Positions 7,633 to 16,428 of a DNA stretch of 45,443 bases are shown here, one piece after another (within the stretch, counting starts at the first letter, position 1; every line of letters starts with the position of its first letter). Source of the DNA: Azospirillum sp. 412522 (GTDB taxonomy: Bacteria; Pseudomonadota; Alphaproteobacteria; Azospirillales; Azospirillaceae); contig NZ_RWIJ01000042.1 of assembly GCF_019805165.1 (NCBI RefSeq), positions 1 to 45,443 of the forward strand. The letters run 5' to 3'. A model generated the notes under the pieces. It saw only the letters and a list, made by a program, of their open reading frames with translations. It made no database searches and was not told the origin of the DNA. Both the position numbers and the translations under genes were made by a program.

Positions 7633-9312
7633 ATGTCGGCTTTCGCAGACATCCTCCAGGCCATGCCGCCGATCGCGCGGGTGGTGTTCATGCTCGGTCT
7701 CGTGTCGGCGGCGGGCGTGGCGCTCGGCCATATCAAGATTCGTGGCGTCGGGCTCGGCATCGGCGGCGTGCTGTTCTCCGGCATCGCCGGCGGCCACATC
7801 GCCAAGCAGGCGGGCATCGCCTTCAATCCTGAAATGATGGACTTCATCCGCGATTTCGGCCTGATCCTGTTCGTCTACACCATCGGCATCCAGGTCGGTC
7901 CCGGCTTCTTCGCGGCGCTGCGCCGCACCGGGCTGGCGCTGAACGGGCTGGCCCTGCTGATGGTGGTATCCAGCATCCTGCTGACGGCGCTGCTGGTGCA
8001 ATCGGAGGCGCTGTCGCTGGGGTCTTCGCTGGGCGTGTTCGCCGGCGCGGTGACCAACGCCCCGGCGCTCGCCGCCACCCAGCAGGTGCTGACGGAGGTC
8101 GGGGCCGACGCCACGGTGATGGCCCTGCCCGGCCTCGCCTTTGCCGTCACCTACCCGTTCGGCATCGCCGGAAACCTGCTGGCGATGGCCGCCGTCCGCA
8201 TCCTGTTCCGCATCGACCCGGAGGCCGAGGCCGCCCGTTTCGAGGAGTGCCGCCGCGCCGAGGTGTCGAAGCTGGAGACCATGGATCTCGCCGTGCGCAA
8301 TCCGGAGCTCGCCGGCCGGCCGCTCGGCTCGATCGACCTGCTGTGCGGCCAGGGGGTGATCGCCTCGCGCCTGCTGTGCGACGGCAAGCTTTGCGTCCCG
8401 CATGACGGGACCTGCCTGAAGCTGGGCGACGTGCTGCATGTGGTCGGACCACGGCCGAAGCTGGAGCAGGTGCGCGCCCTGCTGGGGCACGAGTTCGACC
8501 GGCCGCTGACCACCAAAGGCACCGACCTGAAGTGGGAACGCATCGTCGTCACCAACAACGGGGTGCTGGGCAAGTCGATCGCCGCACTGAACCTCCAGGA
8601 CGCTTATGACGTGGTGGTCAGCCGCGTCAACCGGTCGGGCGTGGAACTGGTGCCGACCCCGGCGCTGAAGCTTCAGTTCGGCGACATCCTGACGGTGATC
8701 GGCCGGCCGGACAGCCTCGCCGCCGTCGGACAGATCTTCGGCAACTCCACCCGCAAGCTGCAGCAGGTGGAAATGATCCCGATGTTCCTGGGTATTGCGC
8801 TGGGCGCGGCATTGGGCGCCATCCCGATCTTCCTGCCTGGAATGCCGGCGCCGCTGCGCCTGGGACTTGCCGGCGGACCGCTGATCGTCGCGCTGATCCT
8901 GGGCCGCGTCGGCCATATCGGGCCGCTGGTCTGGTTCATGCCGCCGGCCGCCAATCTGGCGCTGCGCGAGATCGGCATCGTATTGTTCCTGGCCGTGCTG
9001 GGCATCGCGTCGGGCGACCGCTTCGTCGCCACGCTGGCGAGCGGTGCCGGTTGGCCCTGGATGATGTGGGGCGTGCTGGTGACGCTGGTGCCGCTGCTGC
9101 TGGCCGGGCTGGTCGCGCGCGGCGTCATGAAGCTCAATTTCCTGACCATCTGCGGCGTGCTGGCCGGCGCGCAAACCAACCCGCCGGGACTGGCCTACGC
9201 CAACGCGCTGGTCACATCGGAGGCACCGGCCCTGGCCTATGCCACGGTCTATCCGCTGGCGATGTGCCTGCGTATCCTGGGGCCGCAGATTCTGGTACTA
9301 TTGTTGTGGTAG
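7633..9312 (+). CDS. AspT/YidE-family putative transporter
   Basis: 559-residue membrane protein with the layout of the aspartate-alanine exchanger/YidE family: an N-terminal membrane half (about residues 1-190), two TrkA-C (RCK_C) domains in the middle (about 205-370), and a C-terminal membrane half. Duplicated blocks GVFAGAVTNAPALAATQQVL and GVLAGAQTNPPGLAYANAL show the internal symmetry expected. The ATG at 7633 (MSAFADILQ) is preferred over a 40-residue Cys/Arg-rich extension; AGGAAG lies upstream. The TrkA-C domains suggest ligand or nucleotide control. The substrate is unknown. It is probably monocistronic. Confidence 0.9.
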   Translation: MSAFADILQAMPPIARVVFMLGLVSAAGVALGHIKIRGVGLGIGGVLFSGIAGGHIAKQAGIAFNPEMMDFIRDFGLILFVYTIGIQVGPGFFAALRRTGLALNGLALLMVVSSILLTALLVQSEALSLGSSLGVFAGAVTNAPALAATQQVLTEVGADATVMALPGLAFAVTYPFGIAGNLLAMAAVRILFRIDPEAEAARFEECRRAEVSKLETMDLAVRNPELAGRPLGSIDLLCGQGVIASRLLCDGKLCVPHDGTCLKLGDVLHVVGPRPKLEQVRALLGHEFDRPLTTKGTDLKWERIVVTNNGVLGKSIAALNLQDAYDVVVSRVNRSGVELVPTPALKLQFGDILTVIGRPDSLAAVGQIFGNSTRKLQQVEMIPMFLGIALGAALGAIPIFLPGMPAPLRLGLAGGPLIVALILGRVGHIGPLVWFMPPAANLALREIGIVLFLAVLGIASGDRFVATLASGAGWPWMMWGVLVTLVPLLLAGLVARGVMKLNFLTICGVLAGAQTNPPGLAYANALVTSEAPALAYATVYPLAMCLRILGPQILVLLLW

Positions 9313-9448
9313 CGCACCATATTCCGACACAAGCGGCACAACGTGCGGAGTGTGTGAAATCCGCGTTGCGGAACCCCTACGCCCCGGTCTAGCCTGTGCC
9401 GCAATGGTCAGCCATAGCCAGCCACCACAACCCAGCCGGTTCCCCCGC

Positions 9449-10255
9449 ATGCATCGCCATCCGCCCGTCAGCGACTCCGCACCCGCCGCCGTCGTCGTGG
9501 AGGATTTGCACAAGCGGTTCGGCGAGCTGGAGGTGCTGAAGGGCGTGTCGGTGACCGCCCACGAGGGCGACGTCATCACGCTGATCGGTTCGTCCGGCTC
9601 GGGCAAGAGCACCCTGCTCCGCTGTATCAACATGCTGGAGATCCCGGATGACGGCCGCGTAGTCATCGGCGGCGAGGCCATCGCGCTGAAGAAGACGCGT
9701 GGCGGCGCCAGCGTCCCCGCCGACGCCCGGCAGGTGGAGCGCATCCGCACCCGGCTCGGCATGGTGTTCCAGAGTTTCAATCTCTGGACCCACATGACCA
9801 TCCTGCAGAACGTGATCGAGGCGCCGGTCCATGTGCTGGGCGTGCCGAAGGCCGAAGCCGTCGACCGCGCCCGCATGCTTCTGGACAAGGTCGGCATCCT
9901 GGCGAAGGCCGACAGCTACCCGGTGCAGCTCTCCGGCGGGCAGCAGCAGCGCGCTGCCATCGCGCGCGCGCTCGCCATGCAGCCGAAGGTGATGCTGTTC
10001 GACGAGCCGACCTCAGCGCTCGACCCAGAGCTGGTCGGCGAGGTCCTGCGCGTCATCCGCCAGCTGGCGGACGAAGGCAACACGATGATTCTGGTGACGC
10101 ACGAGATGGGCTTCGCCCGCGAAGTGGCGTCCAAGGTGGTTTTCCTGCACCAGGGGCGGATCGAGGAGGAGGGGTCACCCGACAAGGTGCTGACCAACCC
10201 CGACTCGGACCGGGTGCGGCAGTTCCTCTCGCGCCATCTGTCCGGCGCGGCGTGA
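9449..10255 (+). CDS. Polar amino-acid ABC importer, ATP-binding subunit (HisP/GlnQ type)
   Basis: Cytoplasmic ATPase of the PAAT importer encoded by this and the next three genes. 268 residues: Walker A GSSGSGKS (47-54), Q-loop VFQSFNLW, signature LSGGQQQR, Walker B VMLFDEP and switch His in THEMGFA. The family-typical SALDPELVGEVL is intact. The start is uncertain: ATG 9449 gives the usual length, while ATG 9404 adds 15 residues; neither has a clear Shine-Dalgarno. A GGCCCC/GGGGCC stem lies between it and the binding-protein gene. Confidence 0.93.
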   Translation: MHRHPPVSDSAPAAVVVEDLHKRFGELEVLKGVSVTAHEGDVITLIGSSGSGKSTLLRCINMLEIPDDGRVVIGGEAIALKKTRGGASVPADARQVERIRTRLGMVFQSFNLWTHMTILQNVIEAPVHVLGVPKAEAVDRARMLLDKVGILAKADSYPVQLSGGQQQRAAIARALAMQPKVMLFDEPTSALDPELVGEVLRVIRQLADEGNTMILVTHEMGFAREVASKVVFLHQGRIEEEGSPDKVLTNPDSDRVRQFLSRHLSGAA

Positions 10256-10298
10256 GGGGACGAGGCAGAGGGCAGGACCGGACCGTCAGAAACAGCCC

Positions 10299-10315
10299 GG
10301 CCCCGAACAGGGGCC
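10299..10315 (+). other. mRNA stem-loop before the binding-protein gene
   Basis: Perfect GGCCCC-GAACA-GGGGCC hairpin, 35 bases before the TTG start. In such importers, stems flanking the binding-protein gene often mark processing or stability segments. That role is inferred here. Confidence 0.4.
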
Positions 10316-10350
10316 AAAGAACGGGCGAACCGAACAGAGGAGTGTGTTCC

Positions 10351-11196
10351 TTGAAGAAGATCGTTTCGGCCCTGGCGCTCGGCGCCATGATGGCCGTCGC
10401 CGCTGCCGGCGCCGCCGGTGCGAAGGAATGGAAGACGGTCCGCATCGCCAGCGAGGGCGCCTATCCTCCGTGGAACGCCACCGACACCTCGGGCAAGCTG
10501 ACCGGCTTCGAGGTCGACCTCGGCAACGACCTGTGCAAGCGCATGAAGGTCACCTGCGAGTTCGTCGCCCAGGATTGGGACGGCATCATCCCGGCCCTGC
10601 AGCAGGGCAAGTATGACGCCATCATGTCGGCGATGACCATCACCGACGAGCGCAAGAAGGTCATCGACTTCTCGGTTCCCTACGGCACCGAGCCGTCGGT
10701 CTTCGCCGTGGTGACCGGTTCGCCGCTGGCCAAGGCTCTGAACCTCGGCGCCGACCGCGTCGACCTGAACGACCAGGGCAAGGCCAAGCCGGTTCTGGAC
10801 AAGCTGGCCGAGGCGCTGAAGGGCAAGTCGGTCGGCGTCCAGGTGTCGACCATCCAGGCCGACTTCATGGACAAGCATCTGCCGAAGGTGACCATGCGCA
10901 CCTACGACAAGATCGACAATGCCGGCATCGACCTGGGCTCCGGCCGCGTCGACGCCATGCTGGGCGACCGTTCGGTCGTCGAGGCGGTGGTGAAGGCCAC
11001 GCCGGACAAGATGGTCATCGTCGGTCCGAACTTCATCGGCGGCGTGATCGGCGAAGGCATGGGCGTCGGCCTGCGCAAGGACACCGCCGACCTGAAGGCG
11101 ATGTTCGACAAGGCCATCGGCGAGGCGCTGAAGGACGGCACCGTCAAGAAGCTCAGCACCCAGCATTTCGGCTACGACATCTCGCCCACCAAGTAA
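10351..11196 (+). CDS. Polar amino-acid ABC importer, periplasmic binding protein (LAO/HisJ-like)
   Basis: Captures an amino acid in the periplasm for the importer. Start is TTG 10351, supported by GAGGAG eight bases upstream and by the signal peptide that begins there (LKKIVSALALG..., cut near GAAGA). Mature domain features are ASEGAYPPWNATD, GFEVDLGNDLCKRM, WDGIIPALQQGKYDAIMSAMTIT and ERKKVIDFS, typical of lysine/arginine/ornithine or histidine binders. Two Cys near residues 70-80 could form the disulfide seen in that group. Cationic amino acid or opine-like substrate is inferred. An alternative GTG at 10342 lies too close to the ribosome binding site. Confidence 0.92.
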   Translation: MKKIVSALALGAMMAVAAAGAAGAKEWKTVRIASEGAYPPWNATDTSGKLTGFEVDLGNDLCKRMKVTCEFVAQDWDGIIPALQQGKYDAIMSAMTITDERKKVIDFSVPYGTEPSVFAVVTGSPLAKALNLGADRVDLNDQGKAKPVLDKLAEALKGKSVGVQVSTIQADFMDKHLPKVTMRTYDKIDNAGIDLGSGRVDAMLGDRSVVEAVVKATPDKMVIVGPNFIGGVIGEGMGVGLRKDTADLKAMFDKAIGEALKDGTVKKLSTQHFGYDISPTK

Positions 11197-11209
11197 GGTG
11201 GCGAAGCAA

Positions 11210-11275
11210 GGCGGACCCCAGGTCCGTCTGTCTGATCGGTACGGCGCCCGGCGGCCTTCACGGCGACCGGGCGCC
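11210..11275 (+). other. Two stem-loops after the binding-protein gene
   Basis: GGCGGACC-CCA-GGTCCGTC (11210-11228, one G-U) and GGCGCCCGG with CCGGGCGCC (11243-11251, 11267-11275, perfect). Neither has a T-run, so they fit partial attenuation or 3'-end protection that would raise binding-protein output over permeases. The function is inferred. Confidence 0.5.
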
Positions 11276-11357
11276 AGTCGTTCAGTAACCTCCGTTCGCT
11301 GACCCCCGTCCGGCCGGCGCTCCGCGCCGCGCCCGGCGGGCCTTACCGGGCGTGCCA

Positions 11358-12062
11358 ATGCTGGAACTCCTTTCCTTCGGTCCCAACGGCTGGGGCGGAC
11401 AGCTTCTGATGGGCACCGCGATGACGGTCGCGGTCGCCGTGTCGGCCTTCGCCTTCGGCATCCTCGTCGGATCGATCGGCGCCTCGGCCAAGCTCAGCCA
11501 CTCTTTGGCGCTGAACGTCCTGGCCGATGTCTACACCACCATCGTCCGCGGCATTCCCGAGCTGCTGGTGATCTACCTGCTGTTCTTCGGCGGCAGCGGG
11601 GTCGCCACCGCCATCGCCTCCGCCTTCGGCTATGACGGGCGGGTCGACCTGAACGCCTTCACCATCGGCGTGCTGGCGGTCGGGCTGATCTCCGGCGCCT
11701 ATTCGACCGAGGTGATCCGTGGTGCCGTGCAGTCGGTCCCCTTCGGACAGATCGAGGCGGCGCGCGCCTGCGGGATGAGCCGATGGCTGATCCTGCGCCG
11801 GGTTCTGGTGCCGCAGACCCTGCGCTTCGCCCTGCCCGGCCTCGGCAATGTCTGGCAGCTGACGCTGAAGGACACCGCGCTGGTGTCGGTGACCGCCTTG
11901 GCCGAACTGATGCGCATCACCCATCTGGCGGCCGGCGCCACGCGCCAGCCTTTCCTGTTCTACGGGACCGCCGCCGTGCTGTACCTGATGCTGACCACCG
12001 TTTCGACGGCGCTGTTCAACCGCGCCGAAATCTCCGCCAACCGCGGCGTCCGGAGGGCCTGA
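11358..12062 (+). CDS. Polar amino-acid ABC importer, permease 1 (HisQ-like)
   Basis: Inner-membrane permease of the same importer. About 234 residues with five membrane segments. The EAA loop that docks on the ATPase is visible as GQIEAARACGMSRWLILRRVLVPQ. The start is ATG 11358 or GTG 11352, two codons apart, with no clear Shine-Dalgarno. It ends four bases before the next permease starts, so the pair is translated together. Confidence 0.93.
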   Translation: MLELLSFGPNGWGGQLLMGTAMTVAVAVSAFAFGILVGSIGASAKLSHSLALNVLADVYTTIVRGIPELLVIYLLFFGGSGVATAIASAFGYDGRVDLNAFTIGVLAVGLISGAYSTEVIRGAVQSVPFGQIEAARACGMSRWLILRRVLVPQTLRFALPGLGNVWQLTLKDTALVSVTALAELMRITHLAAGATRQPFLFYGTAAVLYLMLTTVSTALFNRAEISANRGVRRA

Positions 12063-12066
12063 GGCC

Positions 12067-12756
12067 ATGAACTGGCAACTGATGTGGGACAGCCTGCCCC
12101 GCATGCTCGGCGGTCTGTCGCTGACGCTGCAGCTGATCGTCGGATCCCTGGCGCTGGGCGCGCTGGTCGCCTTCGCCGTCGCGCTTCTCCGGCTGTCCAG
12201 CAACCGTCTGGTCGAAAGGCTGGCCGCGGCCTACGTCTTCGTCTTCCGCGGCACGCCGCTGCTGGTGCAGATCTTCCTGGTCTATTACGGGCTCGGCCAG
12301 TTCGAGTTCATCCGCGAGAGTTTCCTCTGGCCCTTCCTGCGCGAACCCTACTGGTGCGCCATCCTGGCGCTGACGCTGAACACCGGCGCCTACACCAGCG
12401 AGGTGCTGCGCGGCGCCATCCTGTCGGTGCCGCAGGGGCAGGTGGAGGCGGCACGGGCCTGCGGCATGTCGCGGGCGCTTGCCTTCCGCCGCATCGTCCT
12501 GCCGGTGGCGATCCGCCAGATGCTACCGGCCTACGGCAACGAGGTGATTTTGATGGTGAAGGCGACCTCGCTCGCCAGCACCATCACGCTGATGGAGGTC
12601 ACCGGCATCGCCCGGCGCATGATCGCCCAGACCTTCGCGGTCTTCGAGCTGTTCATCGTCGCCGGCGTGATCTATCTGGTGCTGAACTTCGTCGCCACCC
12701 GCCTGATCAAGTTTGCCGAATGGCGGCTGACCCCATACCTGCGGGCGCGGGCGTAA
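12067..12756 (+). CDS. Polar amino-acid ABC importer, permease 2 (HisM-like)
   Basis: Second inner-membrane permease, 229 residues, five membrane segments, EAA loop GQVEAARACGMSRALAFRRIVLP. The N-terminal LTLQLIVGSLALGALVAF and FVFRGTPLLVQIFLVYYG are family hallmarks. Last gene of the operon; repeats follow immediately after the stop codon. Confidence 0.93.
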   Translation: MNWQLMWDSLPRMLGGLSLTLQLIVGSLALGALVAFAVALLRLSSNRLVERLAAAYVFVFRGTPLLVQIFLVYYGLGQFEFIRESFLWPFLREPYWCAILALTLNTGAYTSEVLRGAILSVPQGQVEAARACGMSRALAFRRIVLPVAIRQMLPAYGNEVILMVKATSLASTITLMEVTGIARRMIAQTFAVFELFIVAGVIYLVLNFVATRLIKFAEWRLTPYLRARA

Positions 12757-12953
12757 GTAAGGATAGCGCTGAGCAAGCCCGCTCCCGCCCGGAGGTTTTC
12801 CCTCTTCCCGCTGGGGAGAGGGCCAGGGCGAGGGGGTCGCACAGCGACCAATCCCCCAAGTATCCTTACCTGAGATACGAAAACGCCGCGGCTCGCCCCG
12901 ATGACGGCCGCGGCGAATTCCCCCCACCCAACCCTCTCCCCGAAGGAAGAGGG
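12757..12953. repeat. Intergenic composite repeat with inverted hairpins
   Basis: In the gap between the convergent permease and LpoA-like genes, a GTAAGGATA motif (12757-12765, plus) and a full CAGGTAAGGATA (12861-12872, minus) alternate with two related hairpins in opposite orientation: CCCTCTTCCC/GGGGAGAGGG (12800-12822) and CCCTCTCC/GGAAGAGGG (12932-12953). This resembles REP/BIME-type elements placed at gene 3' ends. Confidence 0.65.
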
Positions 12954-12963
12954 CGGATCCACA

Positions 12964-14184
12964 TTACTGCCCAAGCATCTCGAACGACGGCGGCGCCGGA
13001 TCGACGACCCGCGATCCGGTCGGGGTGATCTCCATCACCGCCAGCCCGCGCTCGACCATGCCGTCGGTCCGCAGGCGGAACAGGCCGTCCAGCCCTTCAA
13101 AGCCGTTGGGGTTGGTCATCGCCATGCGGTCGAAGGGCACCGGGCCGCCGGTCCGGGTCAGCACCGCGGCAATGGAGGTAGCGTCATAGGCCAGCGTGGC
13201 GATGCGCGGCGGCTTGCGGCCATAGACCTGCTCGAACTGCGACTCGAAACGGGCGCGGGTCTGCGGCGCCGGCGCGGCGTAGAGCGCGCCGACCAGCGCC
13301 GGTTCCTGCCCCAGCGCACCCTGCGACGTGTCGTCCCACAGGCCGGTGCCCAGCAGCCTGACCTGCTGCGGCTGGACACCGTTGGCGGCCAGCGCCTGGG
13401 CGATGCCCTGGGCGCGCTGCCCGCCTTCGGCCAGCATCACCGCCTGCGGCTGCGGAGTCTCCTGCGCCACCTGCTTGGCCGGAATGGACAGGTCGGTAAC
13501 GGCCGGATCGTAGCGCTCGACCTGGGTGGTCATCGTGCCCAGCCGCGGGCCGATGGCCTGCAACGCATTGACCACCGCATCGCCATAGGGTGAGCGCGGC
13601 GCCAGCACGGTGAAGCGGGTCGCTCCGCGCGAGCGGGCATAGCCGGCGACGCGGCTGACCTGATCGGCCGGGACGAAGCCCAGCACATAGGTGCCGTTGC
13701 CGGCCTGGGTGGCGTCGTTGGTGAAGGCCAGCACATCGACGCCGGCATTCTGGGCGATCGGCCGCACCGCGGCGACGTCGGCAGCGAACAGCGGCCCGAT
13801 GATCAGGCGGGCGCCCTCGGCCAGCGCCTGACGCGCGGCGTCGGCGGCACCGCTCGGCGTGCCCTTGGTGTCGCGCGGCAGCAGTTGCAGCTGGTCGCCG
13901 GCCATGTCGAACAGCGCCATTTGCGCCGCGTCCAGCATGGCCTGCCCGATGGCGGCGCTCTGCCCGCTGAGCGGCACCAGGACGGCGACCTTGACCGGGC
14001 CCTGCGCTTCCGGCAGGGGAGCCACCGGAGCCGGGGCCGGTTGCGGCGCTTGTGCCACCCGCGGCGGCGCGCTTACAGTCGAACAGGCCGACAACAGGCC
14101 GGCGACCAGCAAGGCTGCCACGCCGTGACGTTTCAGACCCTGTGAGAAAGCTGTTGCCAAGCGTGCCACCAATCGTCTCCACAT
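12964..14184 (-). CDS. Lipoprotein, penicillin-binding protein activator (LpoA C-domain-like)
   Basis: 406 residues with a lipoprotein signal ending in the lipobox LLSAC (lipidated Cys34), then a Pro/Ala linker and a type-I periplasmic-binding fold (from about residue 65; VKVAVLVPLSGQSAAIGQAMLDAAQMA, LIIGPLFAADVAAVRPIA). This matches the LpoA/YraM-type group, which activates peptidoglycan synthase PBP1A in enterobacteria. ATG 14184 is chosen because the 47 residues before it are Pro/Arg-rich and lack features. It diverges from rsmI with only 41 bases between starts, the same arrangement as yraM/yraL in E. coli. It lacks the N-terminal TPR domain of E. coli LpoA. Confidence 0.85.
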   Translation of the reverse strand: MWRRLVARLATAFSQGLKRHGVAALLVAGLLSACSTVSAPPRVAQAPQPAPAPVAPLPEAQGPVKVAVLVPLSGQSAAIGQAMLDAAQMALFDMAGDQLQLLPRDTKGTPSGAADAARQALAEGARLIIGPLFAADVAAVRPIAQNAGVDVLAFTNDATQAGNGTYVLGFVPADQVSRVAGYARSRGATRFTVLAPRSPYGDAVVNALQAIGPRLGTMTTQVERYDPAVTDLSIPAKQVAQETPQPQAVMLAEGGQRAQGIAQALAANGVQPQQVRLLGTGLWDDTSQGALGQEPALVGALYAAPAPQTRARFESQFEQVYGRKPPRIATLAYDATSIAAVLTRTGGPVPFDRMAMTNPNGFEGLDGLFRLRTDGMVERGLAVMEITPTGSRVVDPAPPSFEMLGQ

Positions 14185-14225
14185 CTGCTGAAACGGCCGC
14201 CGGAACCGAAGGCGAGACCCAATCC

Positions 14226-15170
14226 ATGGACCTGGGAATGGCCAAGGGGGGCATGGCCGAGGAGGGCATGGCCGAGGGCGGCGTCGCCCAAAGCGGCGCT
14301 CAAGGTAGCCCCCTCGCCGCGCCAAGTAAACTCGCGGGGGGCTTGCATGTGGTTGCTACCCCCATCGGAAACGCCGCCGACATCACGCTGCGCGCGCTCG
14401 ACACGCTGAAGCGGGCCGACGCCATCGCCTGCGAGGACACGCGCGTCACCGCCAAGCTGATGGGCATCCACGGCATCCACACCCCCTTCGTCTCCTACCA
14501 CGAACACAACGCCGCAAAGATGCGTCCGGTCCTGATCGGCCGCATGAAAAAGGGCGAGGCCATCGCGCTGGTCACCGATGCCGGCACGCCACTGGTCTCC
14601 GACCCCGGCTACAAGCTGGTACGGGAATGCGTGGCCGAGGGGGTGGCGGTGACCACCCTGCCCGGCGCATCGGCTCCGTTGGTGGCGTTGGTGCTGTCCG
14701 GCCTGCCGACCGACCGCTTCCTGTTCGCCGGCTTCCTGCCGAACAAGAGCAGCGCGCGTCGCGCCACCGCCGGCGAGCTGAAGGGCGTGCCGGCCACGCT
14801 GGTCTTCTTCGAATCGCCGCAGCGCCTGCCGGAGTCCCTGGCCGACCTCGCCGACATCCTGGGTCCGCGCGAGGCCGCCGTCGCCCGCGAGCTGACCAAG
14901 CTGTACGAGGAGGTGCGGCGCGGCACCCTGCCAGAGCTGGCCGCCCATTACGCCGAGGCCGGTCCGCCGCGCGGCGAGGTCGTGCTGGTGATCGGCCCGC
15001 CGGGAGAGGAGGCGACGCCGGGCGAAGCCGACGTCGACGCCCTGCTGCGCGAGGCGCTGACCCGCCTGTCGGTGCGTGACGCCGCCGCCGACGTCGCCGC
15101 CCGCACCGGCCAGCACAAACGCACCGTCTATGCCCGCGCGCTGGAATTGTCGCGGGAGGGGGGCAGATGA
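14226..15170 (+). CDS. rsmI: 16S rRNA (cytidine-1402-2'-O)-methyltransferase RsmI
   Basis: SAM-dependent methylase that modifies C1402 in the ribosomal P site. Family motifs are clear: LHVVATPIGNAADITLRAL, CEDTRVTAKL, YHEHNAA, LVTDAGTPLVSDPG, LPGASAPLVALVLSGLP. Length is 314 residues from ATG 14226. The first 30 residues form a Gly-rich five-residue repeat (MAKGG, MAEEG, MAEGG, VAQSG) that lies before the conserved domain. In-frame ATGs at 14226, 14238, 14253 and 14268 make the true start uncertain; the last two have G-rich sequence just upstream. The gene overlaps yraN by four bases. Confidence 0.95.
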   Translation: MDLGMAKGGMAEEGMAEGGVAQSGAQGSPLAAPSKLAGGLHVVATPIGNAADITLRALDTLKRADAIACEDTRVTAKLMGIHGIHTPFVSYHEHNAAKMRPVLIGRMKKGEAIALVTDAGTPLVSDPGYKLVRECVAEGVAVTTLPGASAPLVALVLSGLPTDRFLFAGFLPNKSSARRATAGELKGVPATLVFFESPQRLPESLADLADILGPREAAVARELTKLYEEVRRGTLPELAAHYAEAGPPRGEVVLVIGPPGEEATPGEADVDALLREALTRLSVRDAAADVAARTGQHKRTVYARALELSREGGR

Positions 15171-15535
15171 CCGACTTGGATGCGCGGCGCCTGCGCGCCG
15201 AAAGCCTGGGCCGCCGGGCGGAGGCGCTGTGTCGCCTGTCGCTGCGGCTGCGTGGCTACCGCATCCTGGCCAGCCGCCTGCGCACACCGATGGGTGAAAT
15301 CGACATCGTCGCAAGGCGCGGCAAGACCATCGCCATCGTCGAGGTGAAGGCGCGCGGCGACTGGGACACCGCGAACGAGGCGTTGAACGCCCGCCAGCGC
15401 GGCCGGCTGGCCCGCGCCGCCCATGCCTTCCTGGGCGCCAACCCGCGCTATGCCGGCTATGTCTTGCGCTTCGACGTGATGCTGGTTACCCCTTGGGCCT
15501 GGCCCCGCCATCTGGTCGATGCCTGGAGACTGTGA
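15167..15535 (+). CDS. YraN-family putative nuclease-fold protein
   Basis: UPF0102/YraN protein of 122 residues with the PD-(D/E)xK-like core: MGEIDIVARRGKTIAIVEVKAR. It overlaps the end of rsmI (ATGA), so it is translationally coupled. The rsmI-yraN pairing next to an LpoA-like gene is shared with distant proteobacteria. The biochemical role is not settled; a link to DNA processing is often assumed from the fold. Confidence 0.9.
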   Translation: MTDLDARRLRAESLGRRAEALCRLSLRLRGYRILASRLRTPMGEIDIVARRGKTIAIVEVKARGDWDTANEALNARQRGRLARAAHAFLGANPRYAGYVLRFDVMLVTPWAWPRHLVDAWRL

Positions 15536-15563
15536 TGGGGAAGGATATGAGAGGGCAACAGTC

Positions 15564-16406
15564 TTGAGCAACCGCGCGGAAGCCCGCGAAATCCTGCGCC
15601 GCATCGGCGACCAGCCGGACGACGAGATCGATCTGGCCGAAGCCGCGCTGGCGCTGGGCGCGCTGGAATTGCCGAACGCCAACCTCGCCCCCTACCGCGC
15701 CCATATCCGGACCATCGTCGAGGATCTGGCCGCCCGCGTCGCGGCACAGGAGCCTGGCGCCGACAGTCTGGAGGCGCGCATCGCGCATCTGCATGCGGTG
15801 ATCGGCGAACGCCATGGCTATTCGGGCGACCACGACACTTATGACGACCTGCAGAATGCCAATATGCTGCGGGTGATCGACCGCCGGCGCGGCCTGCCGG
15901 TGGCGCTGGGCATCCTCACCATGCATGCCGCCCGCTCGCAGGGCTGGCCAATGGTCGGCCTGAACTTTCCCGGCCATTTCCTGGTCCGCATCGAGAAGGA
16001 CGGCGCCCGCGCCATCCTCGACCCCTTCAACGAGGGACAGACCCGCAGCGTCGTCGACCTGCGCGACCTTCTAAAGGCCACCGCCGGCAGCGCGGCCGAA
16101 CTGGAGCCCGGCCATTACCAGCCGGTGTCGAACCGCGACGTGCTGCTGCGCCTGCAGAACAACATCAAGCTGCGCCACCTGTCGGCGCACGAGGTGCCGA
16201 AGGCGCTGGAAGTGCTGGAGGCGATGCGCCTGTTCGCCCCGCACGAACCGGCGCTGTGGCGCGAGACCGGCCTTCTCGAGGCCCATGCCGGCAACCTGAA
16301 GGACGCCATCACCGCGCTGGAGACCTTCATGGCGCTGACTGGCGACGAGCATCACCGGCACCAGACCGCCTCCTTGATCCAGCAGTTGAAGAACCGCCTG
16401 AACTGA
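15564..16406 (+). CDS. SirB1-family protein (transglutaminase-like plus TPR)
   Basis: 280 residues with a transglutaminase-like domain in the first two thirds (ANMLRVIDRRRGLPVALGIL, GLNFPGHFLVRI, ILDPFNEG) and C-terminal TPR-like helices (ALEVLEAMRLFAPHEPALWRETGLLEA). The start is TTG 15564, with GAGAGGG eight bases upstream. An ATG at 15519 inside yraN would add 15 residues and lacks a binding site. Role is unknown. The position between yraN and gshB suggests one operon from rsmI to gshB. Confidence 0.88.
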   Translation: MSNRAEAREILRRIGDQPDDEIDLAEAALALGALELPNANLAPYRAHIRTIVEDLAARVAAQEPGADSLEARIAHLHAVIGERHGYSGDHDTYDDLQNANMLRVIDRRRGLPVALGILTMHAARSQGWPMVGLNFPGHFLVRIEKDGARAILDPFNEGQTRSVVDLRDLLKATAGSAAELEPGHYQPVSNRDVLLRLQNNIKLRHLSAHEVPKALEVLEAMRLFAPHEPALWRETGLLEAHAGNLKDAITALETFMALTGDEHHRHQTASLIQQLKNRLN

Positions 16407-16428
16407 CTCCGTTCCAGAGGGACCCGTC

